Positions 8,437-17,618 of a stretch of DNA of 64,000 nt are shown here, one piece after another. The notes under the pieces are model-generated. The model was not told where the DNA came from. It searched no databases and saw only the letters and a program-made list of their open reading frames with translations. Positions within the stretch are counted from its first letter, which is position 1; each line of letters begins with the position of its first letter. This DNA comes from Lysinibacillus capsici (GTDB lineage Bacteria > Bacillota > Bacilli > Bacillales_A > Planococcaceae), in NCBI RefSeq assembly GCF_003367505.1, contig NZ_PXXX01000010.1:124001-188000 (forward strand), read 5' to 3'. The position numbers and the translations under genes are program-made.

Positions 8437-8477
8437 AGAAGCCGCAAGTATAGGACATTACTTGCAGCTTCTTTTTT
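8437..8477. terminator. Hairpin downstream of birA, copy 2 of a duplicated hairpin
   Basis: A 14-bp stem with one mismatch (8437-8450 with 8459-8472), followed on the plus strand by a run of T. It abuts the birA stop on the opposite strand. The T-run suits plus-strand termination better than birA termination. Confidence 0.6.
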
Positions 8478-9465
8478 ATAATATTTTGATGTCTCCCGCA
8501 TAGATCGTTCGAACCGTTCCATCGTCCTGTGTCAGTTGCAGAACACCATCGTCTGTAATACCACTGGCAACCCCTTCAAAACGTTCGCGTATCGTCGTTA
8601 CCTCTATACGTTGACCAATTGTACAAGACATTTGCTGCCATAGTGTCTTTAGACTCGCAAAACCTTCTTTAACGTATAGTTCTGTAAATTGTTCTAAATA
8701 GTGTAAGATAGAGGCCACAAGTGCTGCACGATTGATTTCTTCTCCAGCTTCTAATCGTAATGAAGTGGCAATATCCGCAATATCAGGTGAAAAGTCAGCT
8801 GCTGCTTGGTTCGCATTTATGCCAATTCCAACAAGTAAAGCTTGCACAAGATCCGCCTCTGCTTGCATTTCCGTTAAAATCCCCGTACATTTTTTGCCAT
8901 TAATCAATAAATCATTGGGCCATTTAATCGCTGGCTCTACATGTTTATATAAGGTTTTAATGGCCATTGTGACAGCTACTGCCACCACAAGTGTATAGGA
9001 TGAGGCCTGCTGGGGCGTAACATCTGGCCGAACGATTACGGTCATCCAAATACCTGTCCCATGTGCAGACTCCCAAGGACGAGCCATACGACCACGCCCC
9101 GCTGTTTGCTCCTCACCAATAATAATTGTACCGTGTGGAGCTCCTTCCTGTGCAAGCTTATGCGCAATTGTTTGTGTTGAATCAACTACATCGTAATAAT
9201 GGATCTCACGTCCAAAATGCTCTGTCTTTAAAAAAAGCTTAATCTGTGTGGGGCTCAAGCTATTTGGTACACCTGTCAATACATACCCCTTTTTCTTAAT
9301 TGTATCAAATGTATACCCTTCCTCTTGTAATGTTTGCATATGCTTCCAAACAGCGGTTCTTGAGACACCAAGAGAATCTGCTAATTCCTGACCTGAAACC
9401 GCTTCTCCATCAGCAGCCAATATTCTTTTTAAAATTTCGTCCTTCATGGAAATTGTCATCTTCAC
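8476..9465 (-). CDS. birA: Bifunctional biotin-protein ligase / biotin repressor
   Basis: 329 aa, group II BirA. Residues 7-60 are a winged helix-turn-helix (SGQELADSLGVSRTAVWKHMQTL). The catalytic part has GEEQTAGRGRMARPW (adenylate loop GRGRxxR), IKWPNDLLING with the catalytic Lys, and VGIGINAN. A C-terminal SH3-like domain ends the protein. It activates biotin to biotinyl-AMP, biotinylates carboxylase carriers and represses biotin genes. The track start is GTG at 9465 with AAAGGA 5 nt upstream; ATG at 9459 is equally possible. It is separated from cca by a hairpin, so it may be its own transcript. Confidence 0.96.
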   Translation of the reverse strand: MKMTISMKDEILKRILAADGEAVSGQELADSLGVSRTAVWKHMQTLQEEGYTFDTIKKKGYVLTGVPNSLSPTQIKLFLKTEHFGREIHYYDVVDSTQTIAHKLAQEGAPHGTIIIGEEQTAGRGRMARPWESAHGTGIWMTVIVRPDVTPQQASSYTLVVAVAVTMAIKTLYKHVEPAIKWPNDLLINGKKCTGILTEMQAEADLVQALLVGIGINANQAAADFSPDIADIATSLRLEAGEEINRAALVASILHYLEQFTELYVKEGFASLKTLWQQMSCTIGQRIEVTTIRERFEGVASGITDDGVLQLTQDDGTVRTIYAGDIKIL

Positions 9466-9564
9466 ATCAATCCTTTAGTTAACTGTACTCTTGTTATGTA
9501 ATTTATTTTGTCTTAATCATACTGTAAATTAACGTAAATGACCACCAACGATAGGAATTTAATG

Positions 9565-9593
9565 AAGCCGTCTCCCTTTTCGGGTGACGGCTT
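9565..9593 (-). terminator. Hairpin downstream of cca
   Basis: Stem AAGCCGTC (9565-9572) with GACGGCTT (9586-9593), extended by CCC/GGG across a mismatch. It lies about 20 bp past the cca stop. The U-run is weak, so it may be a leaky terminator or RNA-stabilising hairpin. Confidence 0.55.
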
Positions 9594-9614
9594 TCACCTA
9601 TCATGTATTCGGCT

Positions 9615-10787
9615 TTAAGTAAGATCCTGTTGCTCCAGCCAGCTTTTAATCTGTTGTCGATCATTTTGAAGTTCATGATGAAGAATGGCTGTCAGCAGCT
9701 CCTCCAATGCGGCTTTTACCCACGGCCCACCCTTTTTGCCAGACCATTTCAGTAAATCAGCCCCATTCACCGCTAATTCTTGCTTATGTTGAATCGGTAG
9801 CTTTGCCTGTAATTCTCGGATAGATTGTTGAGGTATCGAAGCGTCTAATTGGCGAAGTTGGGCAAAATATTGTGCAGCCTCTAGTTCTTGCTCTGTGTAG
9901 TAAAAATAATGGCGATTTGTCCAACCATCTTTTAAAGCGTCATAAGCAGTTAAAACGGAATTAATAAACGCCATTTCCTTATTCGATAATCGATAATCGC
10001 GCACTACCTCACGCCATGCTGTTCCTTGTAGTAAGGCAAAGTATGCCCAGCCAAGAAGGGCATCTTTTGTATGGAAATTATGCCATTGAGCAGTTTGAAA
10101 ATCACCTGTTAAATAGGCCGTTAATCCACTGTCCTCTAGTTTTTGTATACCCCCAAAAACTGTTTGTCCTACCCAAAGCTTATCAAGCTCTGCTTTAATG
10201 CGTTCTTTTGCAATAAAGCCCAAATCAGCAGCCCTTTGCTGGATGGCTGCGAATGTATTCGCCTCGATCGTAAAATCAAGCTGTGCAGAGAAGCGAATCG
10301 CTCGCAGCATCCTTAAAGCATCTTCTGCAAACCGTTTTTCTGCCTCTCCTACCGCTCGTATAACGCGCTTTTCAATATCTTGTTGTCCGCCATAATAATC
10401 TACAAAAGAGCCATCACGCCGCATGGCAATGGCGTTCATTGTAAAATCTCGGCGTTGTAAATCCTCTTTTAGAGATCGAACGAAATGGACATTCTGTGGT
10501 CTTCGATGATCTGTATATTCCCCATCTGTCCGATAGGTAGTCACTTCCACAGGTCCAGCGGGTACGATAACAAGTACCGTCCCATGCTGAATCCCAATAT
10601 CTACAGTCTTTTGAAACACAGTTTTTACTTCTTCAGGCAAGGCATTTGTAGCCACATCTACATCATGGGCAGGACGATCGAGTAAAGCATCTCTTACAGC
10701 TCCACCAACAATAACTGCTTCAAATCCCGCCTGTTCTAATTGCTCAATGACTGAATAGGCTGCTTGCCATTCTTTATTGTTTTGCAT
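9615..10787 (-). CDS. cca: CCA tRNA nucleotidyltransferase
   Basis: 390 aa from the ATG at 10787, which lies inside the last codons of bshA with GGAAAG upstream; the longer frame would overlap bshA by 86 nt. Class II signature: [12 protein letters not shown] (residues 25-36), HDVDVAT with the metal Asp pair, [10 protein letters not shown] and the RMLRAIRF block. The protein adds or repairs the 3' CCA of tRNAs using CTP and ATP without a template. Last gene of the mazG-dapB-mgsA-bshA-cca series, the same order as in B. subtilis. Confidence 0.95.
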   Translation of the reverse strand: MQNNKEWQAAYSVIEQLEQAGFEAVIVGGAVRDALLDRPAHDVDVATNALPEEVKTVFQKTVDIGIQHGTVLVIVPAGPVEVTTYRTDGEYTDHRRPQNVHFVRSLKEDLQRRDFTMNAIAMRRDGSFVDYYGGQQDIEKRVIRAVGEAEKRFAEDALRMLRAIRFSAQLDFTIEANTFAAIQQRAADLGFIAKERIKAELDKLWVGQTVFGGIQKLEDSGLTAYLTGDFQTAQWHNFHTKDALLGWAYFALLQGTAWREVVRDYRLSNKEMAFINSVLTAYDALKDGWTNRHYFYYTEQELEAAQYFAQLRQLDASIPQQSIRELQAKLPIQHKQELAVNGADLLKWSGKKGGPWVKAALEELLTAILHHELQNDRQQIKSWLEQQDLT

Positions 10788-11919
10788 GATTTCTTTCCGC
10801 AACCTTCTCGTACAGATTTTCATATTGTTCCACAATTTTGGATGAGTGGAATTTTTCACTTACTGCACGGATGGCCGCTTCTCGGAAGCGCAGTAATTGT
10901 TCCTCATCTTGCAATAAATGGGTTGCATACGTCGCAACTGCCTCTGTATCCCCTAATTCCACGATATAGCCGTCTACACCATGCTCAATGACTTCTGGAA
11001 TACCACCTACATTTGTTCCAATACAAGGTACACCACAAGCCATTGCCTCTAATAACACCAGTCCAAACGATTCTTGCTGTGATAATAATAGCTTAAGGTC
11101 ACTAATCGCATACAGTTCAGCTAAGTTTTCTTGTTTCCCTAAAAATAAAACATCCTTCATATACGGACTTCCTTTTACTTGGTCCATGACACGATGCTTT
11201 TCTGGGCCATCACCTACTAATAAGAGCTTTGCTTTCATGTTGGCACGGATTTTCATAAAGGCGTCTACAATGTGTGGAAGGTTCTTTATTTTACGGAAGT
11301 TTGATACATGAATGAGGACTTTTTCATCTTCTTGTATACCAAATTGCTCTTTTAAGTTTCCTGAATTTCGTGGGAAGTATTCGCGTTCGTCCACAAAGTT
11401 ATAAATCGTTTCAATTGGTTTTACTGTATCAATCAGTTCATAGGTTTGTTCTTTTAATGCCTGTGACACGGTTGTCACAATATCAGATTTATCAATCCCA
11501 TACTTAATGGCCTGTGAGAGCGTAGAATCTTGCCCAAGCACCGATATATCTGTGCCATGAAGGGTTGTAACGATGCCAATGTCTCGGCCGCTCATTTCAC
11601 GTGCTAGCACCGCACATACTGCATGTGGGATGGCATAATGCACATGTAGCACATCCAACTCTTCATCCTTGATGACGTCTGCCATTTTACTCGCTAATGC
11701 AATATCGTATGGAGAATATTGAAATACTGAATAATTATTAACTTCGACTTCATGGAAAAAGACGGTTGGATAAATTTTATTCAATCGAAATGGTACGCTT
11801 GAGGTGATGAAATGAATTTCATGTCCTCTTTCTGCAAGCATTTTGCCTAATTCTGTTGCAATGACACCAGAGCCACCAACTGTAGGATAACAGGTAATGC
11901 CTATTTTTAGCTTTTTCAT
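10774..11919 (-). CDS. bshA: N-acetyl-alpha-D-glucosaminyl L-malate synthase (bacillithiol)
   Basis: 381 aa GT4 glycosyltransferase. It begins [20 protein letters not shown], the BshA glycine-rich loop; [29 protein letters not shown] and [16 protein letters not shown] complete the donor and acceptor motifs. It joins UDP-GlcNAc to L-malate, the first step of bacillithiol synthesis. In B. subtilis bshB1 lies between mgsA and bshA; here only 33 bp separate them, so the deacetylase must be elsewhere. Overlaps cca by 14 nt. The bacillithiol disulfide reductase homologue is in this window at 51609-52574. Confidence 0.95.
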   Translation of the reverse strand: MKKLKIGITCYPTVGGSGVIATELGKMLAERGHEIHFITSSVPFRLNKIYPTVFFHEVEVNNYSVFQYSPYDIALASKMADVIKDEELDVLHVHYAIPHAVCAVLAREMSGRDIGIVTTLHGTDISVLGQDSTLSQAIKYGIDKSDIVTTVSQALKEQTYELIDTVKPIETIYNFVDEREYFPRNSGNLKEQFGIQEDEKVLIHVSNFRKIKNLPHIVDAFMKIRANMKAKLLLVGDGPEKHRVMDQVKGSPYMKDVLFLGKQENLAELYAISDLKLLLSQQESFGLVLLEAMACGVPCIGTNVGGIPEVIEHGVDGYIVELGDTEAVATYATHLLQDEEQLLRFREAAIRAVSEKFHSSKIVEQYENLYEKVAERNHAKQ

Positions 11920-11952
11920 TCGATGATCATCCTTTCTGAATCACGTCTTTTG

Positions 11953-12357
11953 TTAATTGCGTCTTTCTTGTATCAGTCTCCAATCCACAAAGCCTTCCTG
12001 TAGGCCTTTTAGTAATATTTCTGCTGTTCCCATATTTGTTGCCAGTGGCACTTGGTAAACATCACAAAGACGGATTAGTGCAGAAACATCTGGCTCATGT
12101 GGTTGTGCTGTTAAAGGATCACGGAAAAATATCACCATGTCCATATCATTATTGGCAATCATTGCGCCAATTTGTTGGTCGCCACCAAGTGGCCCTGAAC
12201 GAAAACGTGTAACTTCCAAACCAGTAGCTTCGATGACACGTTGTCCTGTTGTGCCGGTAGCATATAGTGTGTGTTCTTGTAAAATATTTTGGTAAGCAAT
12301 AGCAAACTGTACTAAATTATCTTTTTTACGATCATGTGCAATCAATGCGATTTTCAT
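11953..12357 (-). CDS. mgsA: Methylglyoxal synthase
   Basis: 134 aa. It converts dihydroxyacetone phosphate to methylglyoxal and phosphate, a bypass that relieves sugar-phosphate stress. Motifs: [10 protein letters not shown] (residues 3-12), [18 protein letters not shown], and [15 protein letters not shown] with the catalytic Asp and His. The length is normal. Lies 19 bp after dapB in the mazG-to-cca operon. The methylglyoxal made is detoxified partly through bacillithiol, whose first enzyme is the next gene; that functional pairing is inference. Confidence 0.96.
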   Translation of the reverse strand: MKIALIAHDRKKDNLVQFAIAYQNILQEHTLYATGTTGQRVIEATGLEVTRFRSGPLGGDQQIGAMIANNDMDMVIFFRDPLTAQPHEPDVSALIRLCDVYQVPLATNMGTAEILLKGLQEGFVDWRLIQERRN

Positions 12358-12376
12358 ATAGCTTCCATCCCAATCT

Positions 12377-13177
12377 TTAGATGATGTTTTCTAAACCATA
12401 AACAAGCTGATCCATTTTCATAACCTCTTCTATGCAAAATGCAACACCCGACATAAAAGAATTACGGTTTAATGAATCATGGCGAATCGTTAGTAGCTGC
12501 CCATCCCCTCCAAATAATACTTGCTGGTGTGCCACTAAACCAGGTAAACGTACGGAGTGAATGCGCATACCGTCAAAATCTCCACCTCTTGCACCTTTAA
12601 TGGTTTCTTTCTCTTCTAGATGCCCTTGTGCCTTTGACGTACGGACCTCTTGTATTAACTGTGCCGTTTTCACCGCTGTCCCAGATGGTGCATCAAGCTT
12701 CTGATCATGGTGCATCTCTATAATCTCTACATCTGGTAAGTATTTGGCTGCTTCTTTTGCAAACTTCATCATTAGGATAGCACCAATCGCAAAGTTTGGT
12801 GCAATAATGCAACCTAACTCTTTTTCTTTGGCCATGGCTGATAATTCCTCTAGTTGTGCATCTGTAAATCCTGTTGTACCAATTACTGGTCGTACATTTA
12901 AATTCAGTGCTTCCTTTGTATGTTTGTAGACTGCATGTGGATTAGTTAAATCCACTAGTACATCTGGTGCAGTTGCTTCTACAAGATCATGCATTTCTGT
13001 AAATATAGGCACTGTATAGCTTGCTGGAAACATATCTAAATCAGCTAAAGTTTTTCCTACTTCCTTATAATCTAGTACAGCTACTAATTCCATTTTGTCA
13101 TGTTTCATGACCGTATGTACAGCCTCAGCTCCCATTTTTCCTCTTGCTCCCGCAATAGCTACACGAATCGACATCAT
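12377..13177 (-). CDS. dapB: 4-hydroxy-tetrahydrodipicolinate reductase
   Basis: 266 aa NAD(P)H enzyme of the diaminopimelate/lysine pathway, needed for peptidoglycan and, in spore formers, dipicolinate. Motifs: [11 protein letters not shown] (nucleotide loop, residues 5-15), [39 protein letters not shown] with catalytic His and Lys, and [18 protein letters not shown] start; its first base is just inside the mazG stop, so the two overlap by 4 nt. Confidence 0.97.
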   Translation of the reverse strand: MMSIRVAIAGARGKMGAEAVHTVMKHDKMELVAVLDYKEVGKTLADLDMFPASYTVPIFTEMHDLVEATAPDVLVDLTNPHAVYKHTKEALNLNVRPVIGTTGFTDAQLEELSAMAKEKELGCIIAPNFAIGAILMMKFAKEAAKYLPDVEIIEMHHDQKLDAPSGTAVKTAQLIQEVRTSKAQGHLEEKETIKGARGGDFDGMRIHSVRLPGLVAHQQVLFGGDGQLLTIRHDSLNRNSFMSGVAFCIEEVMKMDQLVYGLENII

Positions 13178-13509
13178 TCTTCATCCTTTCTAGTCCAACG
13201 ATCCTTATCTCTAGTTTCAAATTTATGTATGACGCGTAAAAGTGCTTCATCTAGTTTAATACCTTGGGCATTTGCAAAACAGACTAGTACAAAGAAAAAG
13301 TCTCCTAATTCCTCTTCAATACTGTTTATATCCTCTGTACTCTTTTTCTTTTTCTGTCCATAGACATCCTGAACTTCGCGTGAAAGTTCGCCTAATTCTT
13401 CTGTTAGACGTGCAAGTAATTCAAATGGTGGAAAATAGCCTTCTTTAAATTGTCCTATATAGTCATCGACACGCTGTTGTAAAGCTTGCATTGTTAGTTG
13501 ATCTGCCAT
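13174..13509 (-). CDS. ypjD: MazG-like nucleotide pyrophosphohydrolase (YpjD)
   Basis: 111 aa from the ATG at 13509, which has TAGGAGTG 8 nt upstream; the longer frame has no such site. The all-alpha NTP-PPase fold is marked by LTEELGELSREV (residues 33-44) and EEELGDFFFVLVCFAN (metal-binding ExxE and ExxD). Such proteins hydrolyse non-canonical or modified dNTPs; the substrate is not known here. It overlaps dapB by 4 nt and is the first gene of the operon behind a promoter at 13534-13561. Confidence 0.9.
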   Translation of the reverse strand: MADQLTMQALQQRVDDYIGQFKEGYFPPFELLARLTEELGELSREVQDVYGQKKKKSTEDINSIEEELGDFFFVLVCFANAQGIKLDEALLRVIHKFETRDKDRWTRKDEE

Positions 13510-13533
13510 AAAAATCACACTCCTATTTACCAT

Positions 13534-13561
13534 CGTATAAAATTTACACCATTGTTGTCAA
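13534..13561 (-). promoter_or_regulatory. Predicted promoter of mazG-dapB-mgsA-bshA-cca
   Basis: Perfect TTGACA (13556-13561 on the minus strand), 16-bp spacer, TATACG (13534-13539), ending 24 bp before the mazG ATG. Confidence 0.55.
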
Positions 13562-13624
13562 AACCAATAAAATGTCAGATAATAGATAACACTACTTCAT
13601 TTGTTTGGAACTACAGGAGGTCAA

Positions 13625-14494
13625 ATGCTAAAACAGATTAAAATACGTAATATTATCGCGATTATGCTCGGAGCAGCAGTTTTCAGCTTCGGCTTTGTTC
13701 ACTTCAACATCCAAAATCAACTGGGTGAAGGTGGACTAAGTGGGATTACACTCATACTATATTTTACATTAGGATGGGACCCTGCCTTAATGAACCTGTT
13801 ATTAAATATTCCCATGTTTATCATAGGTTATCGATTACTTGGAAAAAAATCATTTGTCTATACGCTTGTCGGCACTTTATCCGTATCTCTTTTTCTAAAA
13901 ATTTTCCAAAAATATCAATTTACCATCCATTTAGAGGATGACATGTTGCTTGTAGCACTTTTTGCTGGTGTCTTTGTTGGATTGGGACTTGGGATTGTCT
14001 TTCGTTTCGGTGGCACTACAGGTGGTGTCGATATTTTGGCACGACTAGGGCATAAATATTTTGGCTGGAGTATGGGGAAAACCATGTTTGTCTTCGATGC
14101 CATCGTCATCATTCTTTCTTGGCTGACGTTCTTGGATGCTCGTTCCATGATGTATACATTAGTAGCCGTATTTGTTGGAGCCCGTGTCATTGACTTTGTA
14201 CAAGAAGGTGCTTATGCGGCTCGTGGTGCGCTTATCATATCAGAAAAGTCTGGAGCCATTGCTGAAACAATCGCTCTTCGAATGGAGCGTGGTATCACCA
14301 TTTTAGAAGGACATGGTCATTTTACGAAACAACCTAAGGAGGTTATTTATTGTGTAATTGGTCGCAATGAAGTTGTACGGTTAAAATCTATTGTGCATGA
14401 AGTTGATCCGCACGCATTTGTTTCCATCATTGAAGTACGAGATGTGGCAGGAGAAGGCTTCACACTAGACGATCAAAAGCAGCCCCTTCATTAA
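13625..14494 (+). CDS. YitT-family membrane protein (DUF161/DUF2179), YpjC-like
   Basis: 289 aa from the ATG at 13625, preceded by AGGAGGTCAA; the longer frame uses a TTG upstream of that site. Five or six membrane helices in the first 200 residues (IIAIMLGAAVFSFGFVHF, LLLNIPMFIIGYRLLG, MLLVALFAGVFVGLGLGIVF, TMFVFDAIVIILSWLTF), with FRFGGTTGGVDILA, then a cytosolic DUF2179 domain (RMERGITILEGHGHFTK, VIYCVIGRNEVVRL, DPHAFVSIIEV). The transport substrate of this family is unproven. Divergent from mazG; it shares a bidirectional terminator with the YugP gene. Confidence 0.9.
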   Translation: MLKQIKIRNIIAIMLGAAVFSFGFVHFNIQNQLGEGGLSGITLILYFTLGWDPALMNLLLNIPMFIIGYRLLGKKSFVYTLVGTLSVSLFLKIFQKYQFTIHLEDDMLLVALFAGVFVGLGLGIVFRFGGTTGGVDILARLGHKYFGWSMGKTMFVFDAIVIILSWLTFLDARSMMYTLVAVFVGARVIDFVQEGAYAARGALIISEKSGAIAETIALRMERGITILEGHGHFTKQPKEVIYCVIGRNEVVRLKSIVHEVDPHAFVSIIEVRDVAGEGFTLDDQKQPLH

Positions 14495-14504
14495 GCATAC
14501 GAAG

Positions 14505-14548
14505 ATAAAAAACTTGTTATAGTGGTGTACCACTATAACAAGTTTTTT
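14505..14548. terminator. Bidirectional terminator
   Basis: Perfect 15-bp stem (14511-14525 with 14530-14544), flanked by A-run and T-run, between the convergent YitT and YugP genes. It should stop transcription both ways. Confidence 0.92.
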
Positions 14549-14549
14549 C

Positions 14550-15236
14550 TTAGTCGTCGCTACGCATATTGGTAAAAATTAAAATTAAACGTAATAACTC
14601 TAGTACAGCTACCGCTGCCGCTGCTACATATGTTAATGCTGCAGCACTTAATACTTTTCGTGCTGGTCGTTCTTCTTCATTTGTAATAATGCCAAGTGAA
14701 TTCATTTGAACTAATGCTCGCTTCGAGGCATCAAACTCCACAGGAAGTGTCACTAATTGGAAAACAACACCTGCTGCTAATAATATGATACCTAATAGCA
14801 AGAAATTCGTACTACTTGCAAAAATACCAATCATTACGAAAATCCAAGACGCATTAGAAGAAATATTTGCTACCGGGACTAGCTTACTACGTAATGTAAG
14901 CATGGAATATGCTTCTTTATGTTGGATGGCGTGGCCCACCTCATGGGCAGCAACCGCAGCACCTGCAACACTTGCTTCATAAAAGTTACTTTCTGATAAA
15001 GCCACTGTTTTGGTTGCTGGATTATAATGATCAGACAACACACCTTGTGTTGGCACAACTCGTACATCATATAAGCCGTTTGCATCCAAAATCGCACGCG
15101 CTACCTCTGCACCAGTTTGCCCCTTCATTGTACGTTGCTTTGCAAGTTTATTATACGTACCCTTTACCTTCATTTGAGCATAAAGTGGAAGCAGCATAAT
15201 AATCACAAAATAAACAATATACATGCTCGTTGACAA
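14550..15236 (-). CDS. YugP-family neutral zinc metallopeptidase
   Basis: 228 aa membrane protease. N-terminal helix (YIVYFVIIMLLPLYAQ), then a cytosolic segment with the zinc motif AHEVGHAIQH (about residues 96-105), and three further hydrophobic helices. [12 protein letters not shown] elements are absent; NPATKTVALSES fits the family. The TTG at 15236 has AAAGGGG 8 nt upstream, so TTG is preferred over the ATG four codons on. The physiological target is unknown. Confidence 0.9.
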   Translation of the reverse strand: MSTSMYIVYFVIIMLLPLYAQMKVKGTYNKLAKQRTMKGQTGAEVARAILDANGLYDVRVVPTQGVLSDHYNPATKTVALSESNFYEASVAGAAVAAHEVGHAIQHKEAYSMLTLRSKLVPVANISSNASWIFVMIGIFASSTNFLLLGIILLAAGVVFQLVTLPVEFDASKRALVQMNSLGIITNEEERPARKVLSAAALTYVAAAAVAVLELLRLILIFTNMRSDD

Positions 15237-15284
15237 TTTTCTAACCCCTTTCTACCTCGATACTATAATTCTATAATTTATACC

Positions 15285-15881
15285 CTAATTCGGCAAATAT
15301 TTGCGCCACCTAATTGAGAAAATGGCAAGTAAAATACATGCAATTGATAACCAGAATGTAAAGTAACCTATATAGCTTGTGTAATTGGCTAAATCCCGAT
15401 ACATCGGCATTTGCCCAAATACATAGTCAATGACATCATTATGCAGTGTCCAAACAGCTGCTATCACAACATGCCAATAAGTGAAGACATATTTCTTCAT
15501 ATATAGTACAGCTTGTACAGCCATGGCAAAATGTGAACCAACTAGCATCCATCCCTGCCAGCCAATAGAACCTGTTTCAATTAATGTCCAAATATTCATC
15601 ACATCTGCCCATAAGCCATATTTCACCAACGTAACAAGGGCAAGTACTTCCATCAGTGGCCAGCTTTTCCCCATAATCCAAGCAATTAACACAAAACAAA
15701 AGAATAAACTGGCTGTCGGACTATCTGGAACAAAAATATAAAAAATAGGCTCTGTGATGGCAAGCTGCCACCCATACCAATAATAGCCATAAATTGTACC
15801 TAGTAGATTAATAATTAGCAGCACTATCAAGAATGATTTATGGGTCAGAAGGTACCAAATATTTGCTCTTGTTAGTTGCAC
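15285..15881 (-). CDS. ypjA: YpjA-like DUF1405 membrane protein
   Basis: 198 aa from a GTG at 15881 with AGGAG 8 nt upstream. Six hydrophobic helices (FLIVLLIINLLGTIYGYYWY, LFFCFVLIAWIMG, LLAIFSIRW), with the family's WADVMN, GSHFAMAVQA and WTLHNDVIDYVFGQMP. Lies next to qcrC as in B. subtilis. No function has been established for the family; a link to the respiratory complex is only positional. Confidence 0.88.
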   Translation of the reverse strand: MQLTRANIWYLLTHKSFLIVLLIINLLGTIYGYYWYGWQLAITEPIFYIFVPDSPTASLFFCFVLIAWIMGKSWPLMEVLALVTLVKYGLWADVMNIWTLIETGSIGWQGWMLVGSHFAMAVQAVLYMKKYVFTYWHVVIAAVWTLHNDVIDYVFGQMPMYRDLANYTSYIGYFTFWLSIACILLAIFSIRWRKYLPN

Positions 15882-16081
15882 GATGTTAACTCCTTCCGAT
15901 AAAAACAATCCATTATTTATGTATAGTTCAATTGTATCTCATCATCAATATGTGTTATTTTATTGTTTTAATTCGCTTACTTGTTTCATAAATAAATGTT
16001 TTTTCGACATCTTTCGCTAAAATCCTTTACACAAGGGAACCTTTTTGTATGGCTTCCAGTCCCAATAGTATAACAAGGTAG

Positions 16082-16110
16082 AAAAAAAAGAGCCAGTTTC
16101 CTGACTCTTT
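16082..16110 (-). terminator. Terminator of the qcr operon
   Basis: Ten-base arms (16087-16096 and 16101-16110, one mismatch) followed on the minus strand by U-rich sequence, just past the qcrC stop. Confidence 0.88.
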
Positions 16111-16115
16111 TACTA

Positions 16116-16883
16116 TTACTCTGCTTTTAAGCTTTCGATGAATTCAGCAAGTTTTTGAAGATCTTCATCTGAACCTGTCCATAATCCTGGTGGCATGTTA
16201 CCGCGACCATTATGAGCAATGTCCTTAATTTCATCAGCTGTTAATCCAGTGTTCATTAGAGATGGTGCACCAGCTCCACCTTCTAAGCCTTCACCGTGAC
16301 ATGTAATACAAGCTGAACCAGCGTATAGTTTATAACCTTCTGATTCTTTATCGAATTCAACTGTTTCTACGATTGCACCCATAGCTTTTTGAGCTTCCCA
16401 GTCGTGGTTAACAACTGACTCCCAAGTTAGGTAGAACATAGCAGCTAAAGTTAATAACATAAACGCTGTTGGCAATGGACGTTTAGATGGACGACGTTCT
16501 GGACCCTTGTCTAAAAATGGCATTAATAATAGCGCTCCAAATGCAAGACCTGGAATTACAATAGCTCCGATTACATTGTATGGACCAGAAGCAAATGAGT
16601 ATTTTAAAAGTTGATACATAAATAAGAAGTACCAGTCCGGTAGTGGTGTATATGCTCTAGTTGGATCTGCCGGCCCTTCAAGTGGTGACGGGTGAGCGAC
16701 AGTTAATAATAAGTATCCAATTAAAAATACAGCACCTACCATCCATTCCTTCAGTAAGAAGTTCGGCCAGAAAGCTTCCGTCTTACCTGGATATTCGGAA
16801 TAATCCTTTGGAACGTTCGGCATTCTGTGATTCGCTTTAATACGAGAATCGCCGACAAATTTCATTCCTTTTCCGCGATGCAT
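16116..16883 (-). CDS. qcrC: Menaquinol:cytochrome c reductase, cytochrome b/c subunit
   Basis: 255 aa fusion of subunit IV of a b6f-type complex with a cytochrome c domain. Three membrane helices (FLIGYLLLTVAH, AIVIPGLAFGALLLMPFL, AFMLLTLAAMFYL) with PDWYFLFMYQLLKY (PEWY-type Qo element), then CITCH (heme c attachment, about residue 193) and MPPG (axial Met). GGAGGGG precedes the ATG. It passes electrons from the b heme/Rieske core to cytochrome c. Last gene of qcrA-qcrB-qcrC. Confidence 0.96.
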   Translation of the reverse strand: MHRGKGMKFVGDSRIKANHRMPNVPKDYSEYPGKTEAFWPNFLLKEWMVGAVFLIGYLLLTVAHPSPLEGPADPTRAYTPLPDWYFLFMYQLLKYSFASGPYNVIGAIVIPGLAFGALLLMPFLDKGPERRPSKRPLPTAFMLLTLAAMFYLTWESVVNHDWEAQKAMGAIVETVEFDKESEGYKLYAGSACITCHGEGLEGGAGAPSLMNTGLTADEIKDIAHNGRGNMPPGLWTGSDEDLQKLAEFIESLKAE

Positions 16884-16924
16884 AGTGTCCCCTCCTTTTA
16901 AAGATCATCGAACCGTCAAGACAA

Positions 16925-17599
16925 TTACAACGGTCCTGAAATTCCTTGACGACGAATCATGATAAAGTGCGCTGCAAGTAACCCAAACAATACTGCAGGT
17001 AAGAAGAATACATGAATCGCAAAGAATCGAGTTAACGTTTGAGCACCAAGAATCGTTGTGTCACCCGCTAATAATACTTTAATCATCCCACCGATAAACG
17101 GTACTGATGCTGCAATTTCGATACCTACTTTAGTAGCGAATAATGCTTTCATATCCCATGGTAATAAGTATCCTGTAAATCCAAGACCCATCATTACACC
17201 AAAAATACCTACACCAACCATCCAGTTTAACTCACGAGGTTTTTTATAAGAACCTGTGAAGAATACACGAAGTGTATGTAAGAACATCATTACGATAACT
17301 AATGAAGCTCCCCAGTGGTGCATACCGCGTACGATTTCACCAAATGCTACTTCGTTTTGTAAATAATAAACTGATTTCCAGGCATTCACAACGTCTGGTA
17401 CATAGTACATTGTTAGGAACATACCAGATAGAATTTGAATTACTGTGATGAAGAATGTTAATCCACCAAAGCAGTAAACGAATGCTGAAAAATGATGTGC
17501 AGGGTTAACGTGCTCTGGCACTTCGTGGTCGGCAATATCACGCCAAATCGGTGTAATATCTAGGCGTTCATCGACCCAATCATAAATTTTATTTAGCAC
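16925..17599 (-). CDS. qcrB: Menaquinol:cytochrome c reductase, cytochrome b6 subunit
   Basis: 224 aa, four membrane helices. Heme-ligand histidines appear as GMHHWGASL with FLHTLRVF (helix II) and ARFFAIHVFFLP with HFIMIRRQGISGP (helix IV). The FTGYLLPWD element is typical of cytochrome b6. It starts with GTG at 17599, with AAGGGGG about 10 nt upstream. It oxidises menaquinol at the outer membrane face. Confidence 0.97.
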   Translation of the reverse strand: MLNKIYDWVDERLDITPIWRDIADHEVPEHVNPAHHFSAFVYCFGGLTFFITVIQILSGMFLTMYYVPDVVNAWKSVYYLQNEVAFGEIVRGMHHWGASLVIVMMFLHTLRVFFTGSYKKPRELNWMVGVGIFGVMMGLGFTGYLLPWDMKALFATKVGIEIAASVPFIGGMIKVLLAGDTTILGAQTLTRFFAIHVFFLPAVLFGLLAAHFIMIRRQGISGPL

Positions 17600-17618
17600 T
17601 GTTGTCGTACCCCCTTAC

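Larger units (their letters stand above)
7873..8475. other. 603-bp gene-free stretch with folded repeats and duplicated hairpins
   Basis: No credible gene. It holds two near-identical hairpins (7888-7923 and 8437-8472) that bracket two GC-richer foldable elements (about 7967-8053 and 8251-8385), joined by AT-rich sequence. The only open frame (8253-8453) runs through a folding element and has no ribosome site. Confidence 0.8.

Noticed and set aside
8253..8453. 66-aa open frame on the plus strand
   Set aside because: It runs through foldable element B, has no ribosome site, and its protein reads like translated repeat DNA.
10788..10859. 24-residue N-terminal extension of Cca
   Set aside because: It would overlap bshA in another frame; the internal ATG has a ribosome site and matches the family start.
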